From NCBI RefSeq assembly GCF_003574735.1, contig NZ_QORW01000021.1:40901-104900 (forward strand): a DNA stretch of 64,000 nucleotides, given 5' to 3'. A program made the translations under genes and the position numbers. Below, one piece after another: positions 53,686 to 62,121 of this stretch. The DNA is from Dongia deserti (GTDB lineage Bacteria > Pseudomonadota > Alphaproteobacteria > Dongiales > Dongiaceae). The notes below the pieces were generated by a model. It was not told the origin of the DNA. It worked only from the letters and a program-made list of their open reading frames with translations, and did not search any database. The stretch's first letter is position 1; every line of letters begins with the position of its first letter.

Positions 53686-56004
53686 CTAAGCCCTGACCCG
53701 TGTCTTCTCAGGATCGTAGTGCGGGAAGCGCACGACCGTAGCGGGGATGCGCTTCATCTTGCCGTCGAGCTTGCCGACTTCGACATCCGTGCCGAGCGCG
53801 GCATGCACAACGTCGAGGCGCGCCAAGGCGATGGTCTTTTTGAGGATCGGCGAGCGCGTGCCGCTGGTCACGACGCCGACCTGGTTGCGGCCGATGAAGA
53901 CGCCGTCGCCATGCACCGCAGCCTCGTTGTCCGCGACGTCGAGGCCGACCAGCACGCGCTGCGGATGCTCCTTGCGGCGCACTAGCGCCTCGCGGCCGAT
54001 GAAGTCTTCGGTCTTGGTCTTGAGCGGGACCGTGAAACCGATGCCGGCTTCGAACGGGTCGGTCTGGTCGCAGAACTCGTAGCCGTAGAAGATGAGGCCC
54101 GCCTCGATGCGTAGCATGTCGAGCGCTTCCAGCCCGCACGGCGCGATGTCGTGCGGCTTGCCTGCCTCCGCAATCGCATCGAACACGGTCACGGCATCCT
54201 TGGGATGGCAGAACACCTCGTAGCCGAGCTCGCCGGTGTAGCCGGTACGCGAGACCACGACCGGCGCGCCGTTGAAATCGGCGATGCGCCCGATGGTGAA
54301 GCGGAACCATTGCAGCTCCTCGATCGACGTCTGCGCCGGCGGCGTCCACACGACGTGTCTCAGAATCTCGCGGCTCTTCGGCCCCTGCACTGAGAGATTG
54401 TGCAGCTGATCCGTCGAGGACCGCACCCACGCGCGCAGGCTCAGCTTCTGCCCCAACTCGCGCAGTGCGAGGCCACTCGCCTCGTCGCCGCCGATGAAGC
54501 GGAAATTGTCCTTGCCCAGCCGGAAGATCGTGCAATCGTCGAGCATGCCGCCGGTCTCGTGGCACATCGCGGAATAGACCACCTGCCCTTCCGACAGCTT
54601 GCGCACATCGCGGGTCACCGCCCGCTGCAGCAAGGTCTCTGCATCCGGCCCGGTCACCTCGAACTTGCGCAAGGGCGAGAGGTCGATCATCACCGCGCGC
54701 TCTCTGGCCGCCCAGTATTCGCCGATCGGTCCCTCGTTGTTGAAGCGGCTGGGCAGCCAATAGCCGCGATACTCCGCGAAGTTGCGCGTGAGCTGCGACG
54801 TGCGTGGATGGAACGCGGTTTCCTTGGTCATCTGGGGCTCGGCATCTGGAGTCTTGCGGAAGGCCACCGCGCGCGAGAAGCGCTCCTTGGCCGGATAGGT
54901 GCGGATGTGCACGGGCGTCGGGTTCCAGCCGTTGGCGGCGTCGATGTCGTCCGGACAGGCCGATGACACGCACACCAGGTCGGTCAGCGCGCGGAACAGC
55001 ACGAAGTCGCCCGGCCGCGACCACGGCTCGTCGAGATAGAGCACGTTGTTGTGGTCGATCGCCGTGTTGTAGAAGAGATTGAGCGCCGCCCAGCCGCGCC
55101 GCTTTTTCACACCGTACGGCGCCAGCGCGTTGCTGAAATTGTCCGAGCAGTTCGCGTGTCCGGGATAACCCATGTCCTCGTAGTATTTCGCCGTGCAGGC
55201 GAGCGCGAAATTGTCGTGCCGCCCGCAGGTGTCCTGCACCACTTCCACCAGCGGCTGGAAATCCTGGTCGAACACCTTGGCGAACAGCCCCGGCCCCGGA
55301 TAGCCGCGCCCCAGCAGCGTGCGCGTCACCGTATTGTCGAGGTCGCGCTCAATGCCCGTCTGCAAGGCGCGCGCATTGAAGCAATGGAAGTCGGAGCATT
55401 GCTGGCCGAAGAGGTCGATGATCTGGATGTAGTCGCCTTCCTTGACCTCATAGGCGCGCGCGGAGGCACGCGGCACTTCGAAGTCCAGCTTCGCGTCGGC
55501 CAGCGGCTCTGGCAGCAGCGCGAACTCCTCCGAGCGAGGCGCCGCGCGTGCGATGCGCACCTCGATCTCCGTCGCGGTATCCTGCTTCTCCGGCGGCACC
55601 GCGTCGCCCGGCGCCGCGACGATCAGCACACCCGCGCCTTGCGCGGTGAATTCCGCCTGCGCGCCCGCCGCGCTGTCGCCGCCGAACAAGCGCACCGCCT
55701 TTGCCTCGCCGAGCGCGATGTTCCGCCGGCTGAGGCCGCTCAGCACGGTGCGCGCGCTCTCCGACTCCCTCGCCAGGATCGCGCACAGGCCATCGGCGAC
55801 GCCGCAGATCCCGCCGCCGATCAAGCCCGGATCCAGGCGGCCCGCCGCGTCGGCCGCCAGCACTTCGCATGGCTGCCGCCCTTCGACGTCGATGATGGTG
55901 ATCCCGTCGCCGGGCGCGATCGCCATGATGGAGGCGCCGCCGCCCGGCACGCGATAGCGTTCGACCTCGCTGGGCAGATTGGGAATGCGGCGATCGATCA
56001 GCAT
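53686..56004 (-). CDS. Tandem DUF1989-GcvT aminomethyltransferase-like protein
   Basis: This 772-residue protein begins with a divergent DUF1989-like unit (PGGGASIMAIAPGDGITIID, about residues 15-150). A full DUF1989 unit follows (about 170-345), with EGDYIQIIDLFGQQCSDFHC, CGRHDNFALACTAKYY and NCSDNF. The last 380 residues are a GcvT folate-dependent aminomethyltransferase: IDLSPLRKFEVTGPDA, SRTGYTGELGYEVF and a C-terminal barrel with IGRNQVGVVTSGTRSP. DUF1989 relatives accompany urea or amino-acid breakdown, and GcvT moves one-carbon units to tetrahydrofolate. Next to glx genes it probably handles the methyl carbon of a methylated amine. That role is inferred. Confidence 0.9.
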   Translation of the reverse strand: MLIDRRIPNLPSEVERYRVPGGGASIMAIAPGDGITIIDVEGRQPCEVLAADAAGRLDPGLIGGGICGVADGLCAILARESESARTVLSGLSRRNIALGEAKAVRLFGGDSAAGAQAEFTAQGAGVLIVAAPGDAVPPEKQDTATEIEVRIARAAPRSEEFALLPEPLADAKLDFEVPRASARAYEVKEGDYIQIIDLFGQQCSDFHCFNARALQTGIERDLDNTVTRTLLGRGYPGPGLFAKVFDQDFQPLVEVVQDTCGRHDNFALACTAKYYEDMGYPGHANCSDNFSNALAPYGVKKRRGWAALNLFYNTAIDHNNVLYLDEPWSRPGDFVLFRALTDLVCVSSACPDDIDAANGWNPTPVHIRTYPAKERFSRAVAFRKTPDAEPQMTKETAFHPRTSQLTRNFAEYRGYWLPSRFNNEGPIGEYWAARERAVMIDLSPLRKFEVTGPDAETLLQRAVTRDVRKLSEGQVVYSAMCHETGGMLDDCTIFRLGKDNFRFIGGDEASGLALRELGQKLSLRAWVRSSTDQLHNLSVQGPKSREILRHVVWTPPAQTSIEELQWFRFTIGRIADFNGAPVVVSRTGYTGELGYEVFCHPKDAVTVFDAIAEAGKPHDIAPCGLEALDMLRIEAGLIFYGYEFCDQTDPFEAGIGFTVPLKTKTEDFIGREALVRRKEHPQRVLVGLDVADNEAAVHGDGVFIGRNQVGVVTSGTRSPILKKTIALARLDVVHAALGTDVEVGKLDGKMKRIPATVVRFPHYDPEKTRVRA

Positions 56005-56157
56005 GGCTGTTTCCCCATCAGGAAAGGCTTTTCCAGCGGTGCGTCCGCACTACTGTGACGGCCGAAGAAATGCTAAAAGATGCGGTCAATCCGATCAACG
56101 ACCAAACTGGAGGTCGGTCGGTAATTGGTTCGAATTGGTTGGGACGAAAAGGCTTCG

Positions 56158-56670
56158 ATGCAGCAGGATACAGGGCTTCAGAATGCGGGAATCGACCCGC
56201 GCGAGTTCCGCAACGCGCTGGGCTGCTTCCCGACCGGCGTCACCGTCATCACGACGCTGGACCCACGCGGCCAAACCATCGGCATCACGGCGAACTCCTT
56301 CAACTCGGTGTCGATGGACCCGCCGTTGATCCTGTTCAGCCTCAGCCGTGGCGCCTATTCCATCCGCGCGTTCCTTTCCACCGACCATTTCGCGGTCAAC
56401 GTGCTGAGCCTTGGGCAGGCCCAGCTCTCCACCCGCTTTGCCAAGGCCTCCGCCGACAAGTGGGCGGAGATCCAGTTCGAGATCTGGGATTCCGGCTGCC
56501 CCATCCTGCCGGGCTGCGCCGCCAATTTCGAATGCCGCACCGAGCATACCTACGACGGCGGCGATCACGTGATTTTCGTCGGCCGCGTCATCCGCATGCG
56601 CCACGACCCCGCCATCAAGCCGCTCCTGTTCCATCAGGGCAAGTACCGCTCGGTTGACGCCCTCGTGTGA
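56158..56670 (+). CDS. Flavin reductase family protein
   Basis: This 170-residue FMN-binding split-barrel protein has FRNALGCFPTGVTVITTLD, GITANSFNSVSMDPPLILFSLSR, FAVNVLS and GDHVIFVGRVI, typical of two-component monooxygenase reductases (HpaC-like). It would supply reduced FMN to a partner oxygenase, none of which is visible nearby. The ATG at 56158 is preferred to an upstream TTG. Its stop overlaps the ATG of the next gene. It is divergent from the DUF1989-GcvT gene. Confidence 0.92.
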   Translation: MQQDTGLQNAGIDPREFRNALGCFPTGVTVITTLDPRGQTIGITANSFNSVSMDPPLILFSLSRGAYSIRAFLSTDHFAVNVLSLGQAQLSTRFAKASADKWAEIQFEIWDSGCPILPGCAANFECRTEHTYDGGDHVIFVGRVIRMRHDPAIKPLLFHQGKYRSVDALV

Positions 56671-57263
56671 TGGCTCATCCGGACAACAACATCGTCCTGA
56701 CCGACGTCGCCGCCCAGCAGCTGCGCGACGACTTCCTGGGCTGGCAATGCCGCCTGCGCCAGCTCTCGGCGCGGCAAATGGGCGGCCGCCCGCTGCAAGG
56801 CATGCGCCCGAAGGTGCTCTCGCCCACGGGCGACGAACTCTCGTCCGGCATCATCGTGCTGATCATCGAGCAGGACCCCGTCAACACCACGCAGATGCTG
56901 CGCTTCCAGTGCCAGAAGACGCACGACCCGATCGAGCGCTACGACAAGGCGCTGGAGCTCCTCTCCGCCGCCTACTACCAGTATCCGAAGAACTTCAGCG
57001 ACGAGCTGACCGCCTTGTTCGGCCCCGCTTCGGACCTGCCCGCGACCCTGCTGCATCTCGGCCGCTGCGTGCTGGAATTCGAGCAGTTCACCGAATGCTA
57101 CCGCATTCCCTGCATGGTCGCGGAGCTGCCGGAGTCACACGACTTCTTCCAGGCCACCTACTGGCACAACCACATGTTCAACCCGAACATGCCCCCACAA
57201 ATCCGCGTGTTGAGCTTCAAGCCCGACTGGCCCCACGCCAGCACCTGGCGCACGGAAGTCTAG
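56670..57263 (+). CDS. Conserved-type hypothetical protein beside glx genes
   Basis: This 197-residue soluble protein opens with IVLTDVAAQQLRDDFLGWQC and has MGGRPLQGMRPKVLSPTGDEL, DPIERYDKALELLSAAYYQ, CVLEFEQFTECYRIPCMV and the C-terminal MFNPNMPPQIRVLSFKPDW. I recognise no named domain. It is coupled to the flavin reductase by a one-base stop/start overlap, so it probably works with it. It ends tail-to-tail with the minus-strand gene at 57260. Confidence 0.75.
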   Translation: MAHPDNNIVLTDVAAQQLRDDFLGWQCRLRQLSARQMGGRPLQGMRPKVLSPTGDELSSGIIVLIIEQDPVNTTQMLRFQCQKTHDPIERYDKALELLSAAYYQYPKNFSDELTALFGPASDLPATLLHLGRCVLEFEQFTECYRIPCMVAELPESHDFFQATYWHNHMFNPNMPPQIRVLSFKPDWPHASTWRTEV

Positions 57264-57664
57264 CTGTCTCGCGGTGGGAGGGCAGCTACGACCTCAGCCG
57301 CCTCCCACAATCCTGCATATGCTTCCTCTTTGACGGCATTGAGACGTTCTACTGATTCCTGGTCCATTACACATCGGAAAACCCGGCCATCCTCATGTGT
57401 GGTCTGGAATGCATTTTGAACTATCGCGCCGCGCAAGGTTCGTATGGGGCCCGGCTGCAGTTCGTTTGCAAACACGAAAGGGAGCACCTGCTCGCCGGCA
57501 TGGCTAATGGCGTGGCGTTGGTCTTCAGCGTTCGGAAATCTGCCCCTAAATAGCTTTCGAGCTTGCTTAAGTCGATCGAGCCTTATTCTGTCTGACACTG
57601 AATTGCATCGACGCGCTGCCGGACCGATTCGGGCCAGAAGGCAGCTGAAATGATAGGCAGTCAT
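57260..57664 (-). CDS. Hypothetical protein coupled to a broken upstream gene
   Basis: This 134-residue protein (FSCLLARIGPAARRCNS, ISHAGEQVLPFVFANELQPG, ERLNAVKEEAYAGLWEAAEV) has no domain I recognise. Its ATG at 57664 overlaps the TGA of a preceding reading frame (ATGA), the usual sign of translational coupling. That upstream gene is frameshifted. The C-terminal half looks like a folded alpha/beta protein. The base composition is lower in G+C than the glx genes, which hints at acquisition. Confidence 0.55.
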   Translation of the reverse strand: MTAYHFSCLLARIGPAARRCNSVSDRIRLDRLKQARKLFRGRFPNAEDQRHAISHAGEQVLPFVFANELQPGPIRTLRGAIVQNAFQTTHEDGRVFRCVMDQESVERLNAVKEEAYAGLWEAAEVVAALPPRDS

Positions 57665-57935
57665 AACTCCGTCCTGCGCAGCAATAACTGCCACCGCAAG
57701 TACCTATCGAAGTTGCTTCGGTCTCCTCTTTTCACGACCGCTTTGAGTTCGAGTCCGCAGAAGGCAAATAGGTCAACGGCGTACTGAAATAGCCTAACAT
57801 GTCCCCCTAAGTCCCAAACGCATAGTTCAGCTGTCGCGCGGCTTCTTCTTCGTTCGCTGGGACGCGCTTCTCGTCAAAATGTGGCACAGGCGGGAGTTCG
57901 CCGACTGCTTTCAGTCTTGTTGGATCTAACGCCAT
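57661..57935 (-). pseudogene. Frameshifted small gene
   Basis: An ATG at 57935 opens a frame (ALDPTRLKAVGELPPVPHFD, EEEAARQLNYAFG) that stops after 42 codons at 57807. From there the frame shifted by one base continues with well-formed sequence (WDLGGHVRLFQYAVDLFAF, LELKAVVKRGDRSNFDRYL) to a TGA at 57661-57663. Inserting one T at TTTGGG near 57814 would join the two parts into about 91 residues. It is a decayed gene, a sequencing error or a programmed shift. Confidence 0.55.
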
Positions 57936-58089
57936 GATTAGCTCGACGACGTATTAGATGACGTTCCTCTAGGGGAGTGACGCCGGACGATCGTGCGAGA
58001 TGGTAGATTACGCTTTTTCGTAGAAAAGGAAAATGCGGTAATAACGTTGAAACGCAGCAGATTCGCCCGAATGAGATCAGCCAACGAAC

Positions 58090-58122
58090 GGACAGCCGCT
58101 GGCGCGGCTGTCCGGGATGACA
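58090..58122. repeat. Palindromic repeat fragment
   Basis: GGACAGCCGC and GCGGCTGTCC form a perfect 10-bp hairpin with a TGGC loop (58090-58113), followed by GGGATGACATTC. The right part resembles GTGGCTGTCCGGGGTGACAG at the end of the element at 63698-63830. It also lies behind the end of the glx operon and may act in its termination. Confidence 0.55.
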
Positions 58123-58161
58123 TTCATGGAAGCGCGTTGGAGAATGTCGAAAGTTGCGCTT

Positions 58162-58557
58162 TCAGAACTTCTTATACGCCCGCTTCAAATCCCACAGCGG
58201 GTGCTTCTTCGACATCTGGAACTTGATCAGCAGTTCGCGCGCGAGCATGTCGCGGCCTTGCTGGTCCTCGGGCAGCTTCAACTCCGGCGGGATGGTGACC
58301 CAGCCGTTGCAGTTACGGTCGAAGATCGCGGGGCGGCCTTCCTCGTAGCCCATGTGGACGTCCTCCAGCCAGTTGAGGTCGTCCCAGCCCATCATCTCGA
58401 TATACTGCTCGAGGAACGGCGTGATACGCGAATAGTCCGGCACTAGGTTCACATCGTAGCGGTAGCCGATGTGCTGGCCGATCTCCTGCTCGCGCTTGGT
58501 GTCGAGGCCGGCGGCATCCTTGATGAACTTGTCGACGTCTTGCGTCTTGGTGGACAT
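58162..58557 (-). CDS. 131-residue hypothetical companion of the glx genes
   Basis: This soluble acidic protein (DKFIKDAAGLDTKREQEIGQ, YDVNLVPDYSRITPFLEQYI, MMGWDDLNWLEDVHMGYEEG, IFDRNCNGWVTIPPELKLP) matches no named domain I know. GAGGGAGGACG stands before its ATG, and it is 15 bp behind glxD on the same strand. Position as last gene of the glx operon suggests an accessory or structural subunit of the glutamate-synthase-like complex. Confidence 0.8.
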   Translation of the reverse strand: MSTKTQDVDKFIKDAAGLDTKREQEIGQHIGYRYDVNLVPDYSRITPFLEQYIEMMGWDDLNWLEDVHMGYEEGRPAIFDRNCNGWVTIPPELKLPEDQQGRDMLARELLIKFQMSKKHPLWDLKRAYKKF

Positions 58558-58572
58558 GCGTTCGTCCTCCCT

Positions 58573-59949
58573 CTAGTAGCGCGTCATGTCGGGCCGGCCG
58601 ACGGTGTGCTGCGTGCCGGCCAGCGGCACCATCGCCATCGCCGAGGCTTCCATGGTGAGCGCCGCGAGGTCCTCCGGCTCCAGCGAGTGCACGTCGGTCT
58701 TGCCGCAGGCGCGCGCCATCATCTGCGCTTCGATGGTCAGCGTGTGCAGGAAGTTGTAGACGCGCTCCGCCGCCGCATCGGGATCGAGCCGCTTGCGCAG
58801 CACCGGATCTTGCGTCGCGACGCCGACCGGGCAACGGCCGGTGTGGCAGTGATAGCAATAGCCCGCCTCGACGCCCATCTCCTTCTCGTAATCGGCTTCG
58901 GGTACGTCCTTGTTGCAGTTCAAGGCCATCAGCGCCGAGTGGCCGATCGCGATCGCGTCGGCGCCCAGCGCCAGCGCCTTCGCGACATCGGAGCCGTTGC
59001 GGATGCCGCCGGCATAGACCAGCGAGATCTCGCCCGACTTGCCGAGATCGTCCAGCGCCTTGCGCGCCTGGCGGATCGCCGCGATGCCGGGCACACCGGT
59101 ATCCTCGGTCGCGAGGTGCGGGCCGGCACCCGTGCTCCCCTCCATGCCGTCGATATAGATCGAGTCGGGTCCGCACTTGATCGCCATGCGCACGTCGTCA
59201 TAGACGCGCGCGGCGCCCAATTTGAGCTGGATCGGAATCTGATGGTCGGTCGCCTCGCGGATCTCCTGGATCTTGAGCGCGAGATCGTCGGGCCCTAGCC
59301 AGTCCGGATGGCGCGCCGGCGAGCGCTGGTCGATGCCGGCCGGCAGCGAGCGCATCTCCGCCACCTGGTCCGTCACCTTCTGGCCCATCAAATGTCCGCC
59401 CAGGCCCACCTTGCAGCCCTGGCCGATGAAGAACTCGCACGCATCCGCCAGCTGCAGGTGGTGCGGGTTGAAGCCGTAGCGCGACTGGATGCACTGATAG
59501 AACCACTTCGAGGAATAGCGTCGCTCATCGGGGATCATGCCGCCTTCGCCGGAGCAGGTCGCCGTCCCCGCCATCGTGGCACCGCGTGCCAGCGCGATCT
59601 TCGCCTCGAACGACAAGGCGCCGAAGCTCATGCCGGTGATATAGACCGGGATGTCGAGCTCCAGCGGCCGCTTGGCCTTCGGGCCGATGATGGTCTTGGT
59701 CAGGCACTTCTCGCGATAGCCTTCGATCACGAAGCGCGTCAGCGTGCCGGGCAGGAAGGTCAGGTCATCCCAATGCGGGATCTTCTTGAAGAGCGAGAAG
59801 CCGCGCATGCGATAGCGGCCCAGCTCCGATTTGATATGGATGTCGTCGATAACCTCCGGCGTGAAAATCCGGCTTTGGCCGAGTCGGCTGGTATCGCGCT
59901 GCGCCTTCTTCACAGGCTGAACCTGCGGCGCGACTTTTTCCTGCGACAT
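58573..59949 (-). CDS. glxD: FMN-binding glutamate synthase-family protein GlxD
   Basis: This 458-residue protein corresponds to the FMN-barrel domain of glutamate synthase: GMSFGALSFEAKIALARGA, CSGEGGMIPDE, KVGLGGHLMGQKV, IYIDGMEGSTGAGP, VYAGGIRNGSDVAKALALGA and the iron-sulfur motif CYHCHTGRCPVG (three Cys spaced as in [3Fe-4S] glutamate synthases). The ATG at 59949 follows GAGGA. In methylamine-using bacteria the equivalent subunit (MgsC) makes N-methylglutamate with GlxB- and GlxC-type partners. In rhizobia the set is called glxBCD. Which reaction applies here is inferred from glnT and the oxidoreductase next door. Confidence 0.92.
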   Translation of the reverse strand: MSQEKVAPQVQPVKKAQRDTSRLGQSRIFTPEVIDDIHIKSELGRYRMRGFSLFKKIPHWDDLTFLPGTLTRFVIEGYREKCLTKTIIGPKAKRPLELDIPVYITGMSFGALSFEAKIALARGATMAGTATCSGEGGMIPDERRYSSKWFYQCIQSRYGFNPHHLQLADACEFFIGQGCKVGLGGHLMGQKVTDQVAEMRSLPAGIDQRSPARHPDWLGPDDLALKIQEIREATDHQIPIQLKLGAARVYDDVRMAIKCGPDSIYIDGMEGSTGAGPHLATEDTGVPGIAAIRQARKALDDLGKSGEISLVYAGGIRNGSDVAKALALGADAIAIGHSALMALNCNKDVPEADYEKEMGVEAGYCYHCHTGRCPVGVATQDPVLRKRLDPDAAAERVYNFLHTLTIEAQMMARACGKTDVHSLEPEDLAALTMEASAMAMVPLAGTQHTVGRPDMTRY

Positions 59950-59972
59950 GGTGCGGTTCCTCCTATGAACTC

Positions 59973-60803
59973 TTACAGAACGATCTTCTTCTCGGTCGGC
60001 TCGAGATTGTCGTAGTTCCACAGCTGCTTGCCGGCGACAATCTTGGTGAGGTTCTTGACCCCGTTCGGCGCCTCGAGCCCGTACATCTTCAGCTTGCGCT
60101 CCAGCCACTGCACCTCGAGGTCGGTCATCTCGCCTTCGACCGCGTCGACGCCGAGGCCGGCGATCTTGCCGCCGACATAGATCGTGCCGTCATACATGGA
60201 ATCGCCGAGGTTCTTGCCGGCATCACCCAGGATGATCATGCGCCCGCGCTGCATCATGAAGCCGCAGAAGGCGCCGGCCCGCCCGCCGATCAGGATGGTG
60301 CCGCCTTTCTGGTCGATGCCGACGCGCGCGCCGACATCGCCCTTGCAGACCAGGTCGCCACCGCGGATCGCCGCGCCGAAGGTCGAGCCCGCGTTCTTCT
60401 CGATCACCACACGCCCGCTCAGCATGTTCTCGGCACAGGACCAGCCGACGCGACCGGAGATGCTGATGTTCGGTCCATCGATGAGGCCACAGCCGAAATA
60501 GCCCAGGCTGCCCTTGATGTGCAGGTTGAGCCGCTGCAGCAGGCCGACCGCGACGCTGTGCTTGGCGCCGGGATTGTGCATCACGATGGTGCCGTTGCCC
60601 TGGCCCATCAGCTCGCGGAGCTTGAGGTTGATCTCCTGCGGAGAGAGCGGCCCGGCATCGAACTCGGCGCGCTTGTTGAAATCGACGTCATAGCCGTCGG
60701 GATAGAGGAAGTTCTCCTCCTCCGTCGGCGAGAAGAAACGCTGCTGGGTCTTGCCCGACAGCTTTTCGGTGTGCATGCCCATCTGCATTGAACGCTGAGC
60801 CAT
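59973..60803 (-). CDS. glxC: GXGXG-domain glutamate synthase-like subunit GlxC
   Basis: This 276-residue protein is a right-handed beta-helix of GxGxG repeats (SLGYFGCGLIDG, GDVGARVGIDQKGG, LIGGRAGAFCGFMM, ILGDAGKNLGDSMYDG, VGGKIAGLGVDAV) like the C-terminal domain of glutamate synthase large subunit. It likely scaffolds the amidotransferase and FMN subunits. It sits between glxB (51 bp) and glxD (23 bp). Confidence 0.92.
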   Translation of the reverse strand: MAQRSMQMGMHTEKLSGKTQQRFFSPTEEENFLYPDGYDVDFNKRAEFDAGPLSPQEINLKLRELMGQGNGTIVMHNPGAKHSVAVGLLQRLNLHIKGSLGYFGCGLIDGPNISISGRVGWSCAENMLSGRVVIEKNAGSTFGAAIRGGDLVCKGDVGARVGIDQKGGTILIGGRAGAFCGFMMQRGRMIILGDAGKNLGDSMYDGTIYVGGKIAGLGVDAVEGEMTDLEVQWLERKLKMYGLEAPNGVKNLTKIVAGKQLWNYDNLEPTEKKIVL

Positions 60804-60854
60804 GGGTCGTCTGTCTCCCGGAACTTGGGTATGCCTGAAAATCGCGCGGACTGC

Positions 60855-61802
60855 TTAAGCCCGCCCCTCCGCTTTCCACACCCGCACTTCGCCTTCGTAC
60901 GGATCCCAGGTATCGATCTCGTGCGGGAACACGCTGCGGATCGCCACCTCCTCCGAAGCGAGCGCGATGAAATCGTCGCTCTCGTAGAGCACCATCGGCT
61001 TGGCCGCCATCACGTCCTTGGCCATGCCGAGGGAGTCCGCCGTCGCGACGATGTAGGTGAAGACGCCATCGAGTTCGTGAATCGAATCCTTCATCGCCTC
61101 GTCGAGCTTGGCGCCCTGCTGCATCTTGTCGGCGAGATAGACCGCGATCAGCTCGGAGTCGCAGTTCGACATGAAGCGGTGCCCGCGATGCTCCAGCGCG
61201 CGGCGCCCCTTCCAGTAGTTGGTGAGCTGCCCGTTATGCACCACCGAAACGTCGGCGAACGGATACGCCCAATAGGGATGCGCCGAACGGATGTCCACGT
61301 CGGACTCCGTCGCCATGCGGGTGTGGCCGATCCCATGGGTGCCGATGAAGCCGCTCAGGTGATACTGGTTCGACACGCGCTCCGCATCGCCCAGATCCTT
61401 GATCAGCTCGAGCCCGAGGCCGAGTGAGAGGATCTCGGCGCCTTCCACGTCCTCGATATAGTCGGCCAGCTTGCGCCGGTCGCCATCGAAGGCGATGCGA
61501 TAACGGAAGGCATATTCCGTCGCTTCTTCCTCCTTGACGATCTTGGCGCCGAGTTCCTGCAGCCGCTTGTCGACCTCGGCGCGCCGCTCCTTCACCTCGC
61601 GGCGGATGTCGAAGCCCTTCAACATCTCGTCCTGCTCGGCGACCTTGAAGCGTAGCACCAGCTCGTTGCCCTTCGGCTGGCCGTAGAGCGCGAAGCCGGT
61701 GGAATCCGGGCCGCGATGCTTCAGCGACTTCAGCATGCTGGTCATCTCGGTGCCGACGTCCCCGGTCTTGCGCCGGTGAATCAACCCAGCAATTCCGCAC
61801 AT
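60855..61802 (-). CDS. glxB: Class II glutamine amidotransferase-like subunit GlxB
   Basis: This 315-residue Ntn-type glutamine amidotransferase has the nucleophile Cys2 (MCGIAGLIHRR), HRGPDSTGFALYG, GTHGIGHTRMATESDVD, VVHNGQLTNYW and SNCDSELIAVYLAD. It hydrolyses glutamine or a gamma-glutamyl amide and passes the amine on. With GlxC and GlxD it forms a split glutamate synthase. A repeat-rich spacer separates it from glnT upstream. Confidence 0.93.
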   Translation of the reverse strand: MCGIAGLIHRRKTGDVGTEMTSMLKSLKHRGPDSTGFALYGQPKGNELVLRFKVAEQDEMLKGFDIRREVKERRAEVDKRLQELGAKIVKEEEATEYAFRYRIAFDGDRRKLADYIEDVEGAEILSLGLGLELIKDLGDAERVSNQYHLSGFIGTHGIGHTRMATESDVDIRSAHPYWAYPFADVSVVHNGQLTNYWKGRRALEHRGHRFMSNCDSELIAVYLADKMQQGAKLDEAMKDSIHELDGVFTYIVATADSLGMAKDVMAAKPMVLYESDDFIALASEEVAIRSVFPHEIDTWDPYEGEVRVWKAEGRA

Positions 61803-61826
61803 GGCGTTTTCTCCTTATTGAATAGT

Positions 61827-62085
61827 CCCCCTCTCCCGAAGGAGAGTCCCCTTCTCCCCTTGCGGGAGAAGGATACGGAGGCTTGGCGAGGCGTAGCCGA
61901 GCCTAGCCGGAGTTGGATGAGGGGTGGCGCACCGACAGGTGCGCGCGCTCGCAAGAGCGCCCTTGCAGCGCTATGTGCAGCGCTTGCGCGCTGTGCGCCT
62001 ACAGCGCGCCCCCTCACCCAGCTTCGGCTAAGCTCACTACGTTCGCTAAGCCTTCGCATCCCTCTCCCGCGAGGGGAGAGGGGGT
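61827..62085. repeat. Palindrome-rich interspersed element between glnT and glxB
   Basis: The left end has hairpins CTCTCC/GGAGAG (61831-61846) and CTTCTCCC/GGGAGAAG (61851-61871). The right end has CCTCTCCC/GGGGAGAGG (62061-62081). The middle is a GC-rich imperfect inverted repeat (CTTGGCGAGGCGTAGCCGAG on the left, CAGCTTCGGCTAAGCTCACT on the right). It has the look of a REP/MITE-like element found in many copies in alphaproteobacterial genomes. A frame open through it is not a gene. Confidence 0.7.
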
Positions 62086-62121
62086 GTTTGTTTGGGCTCG
62101 CGATGATCGCCAGCGCCCGCA

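Noticed and set aside
53213..53689. Two open frames (minus 53213-53626, plus 53477-53689)
   Set aside because: Arginine- and serine-rich out-of-frame compositions without domains or ribosome binding sites.
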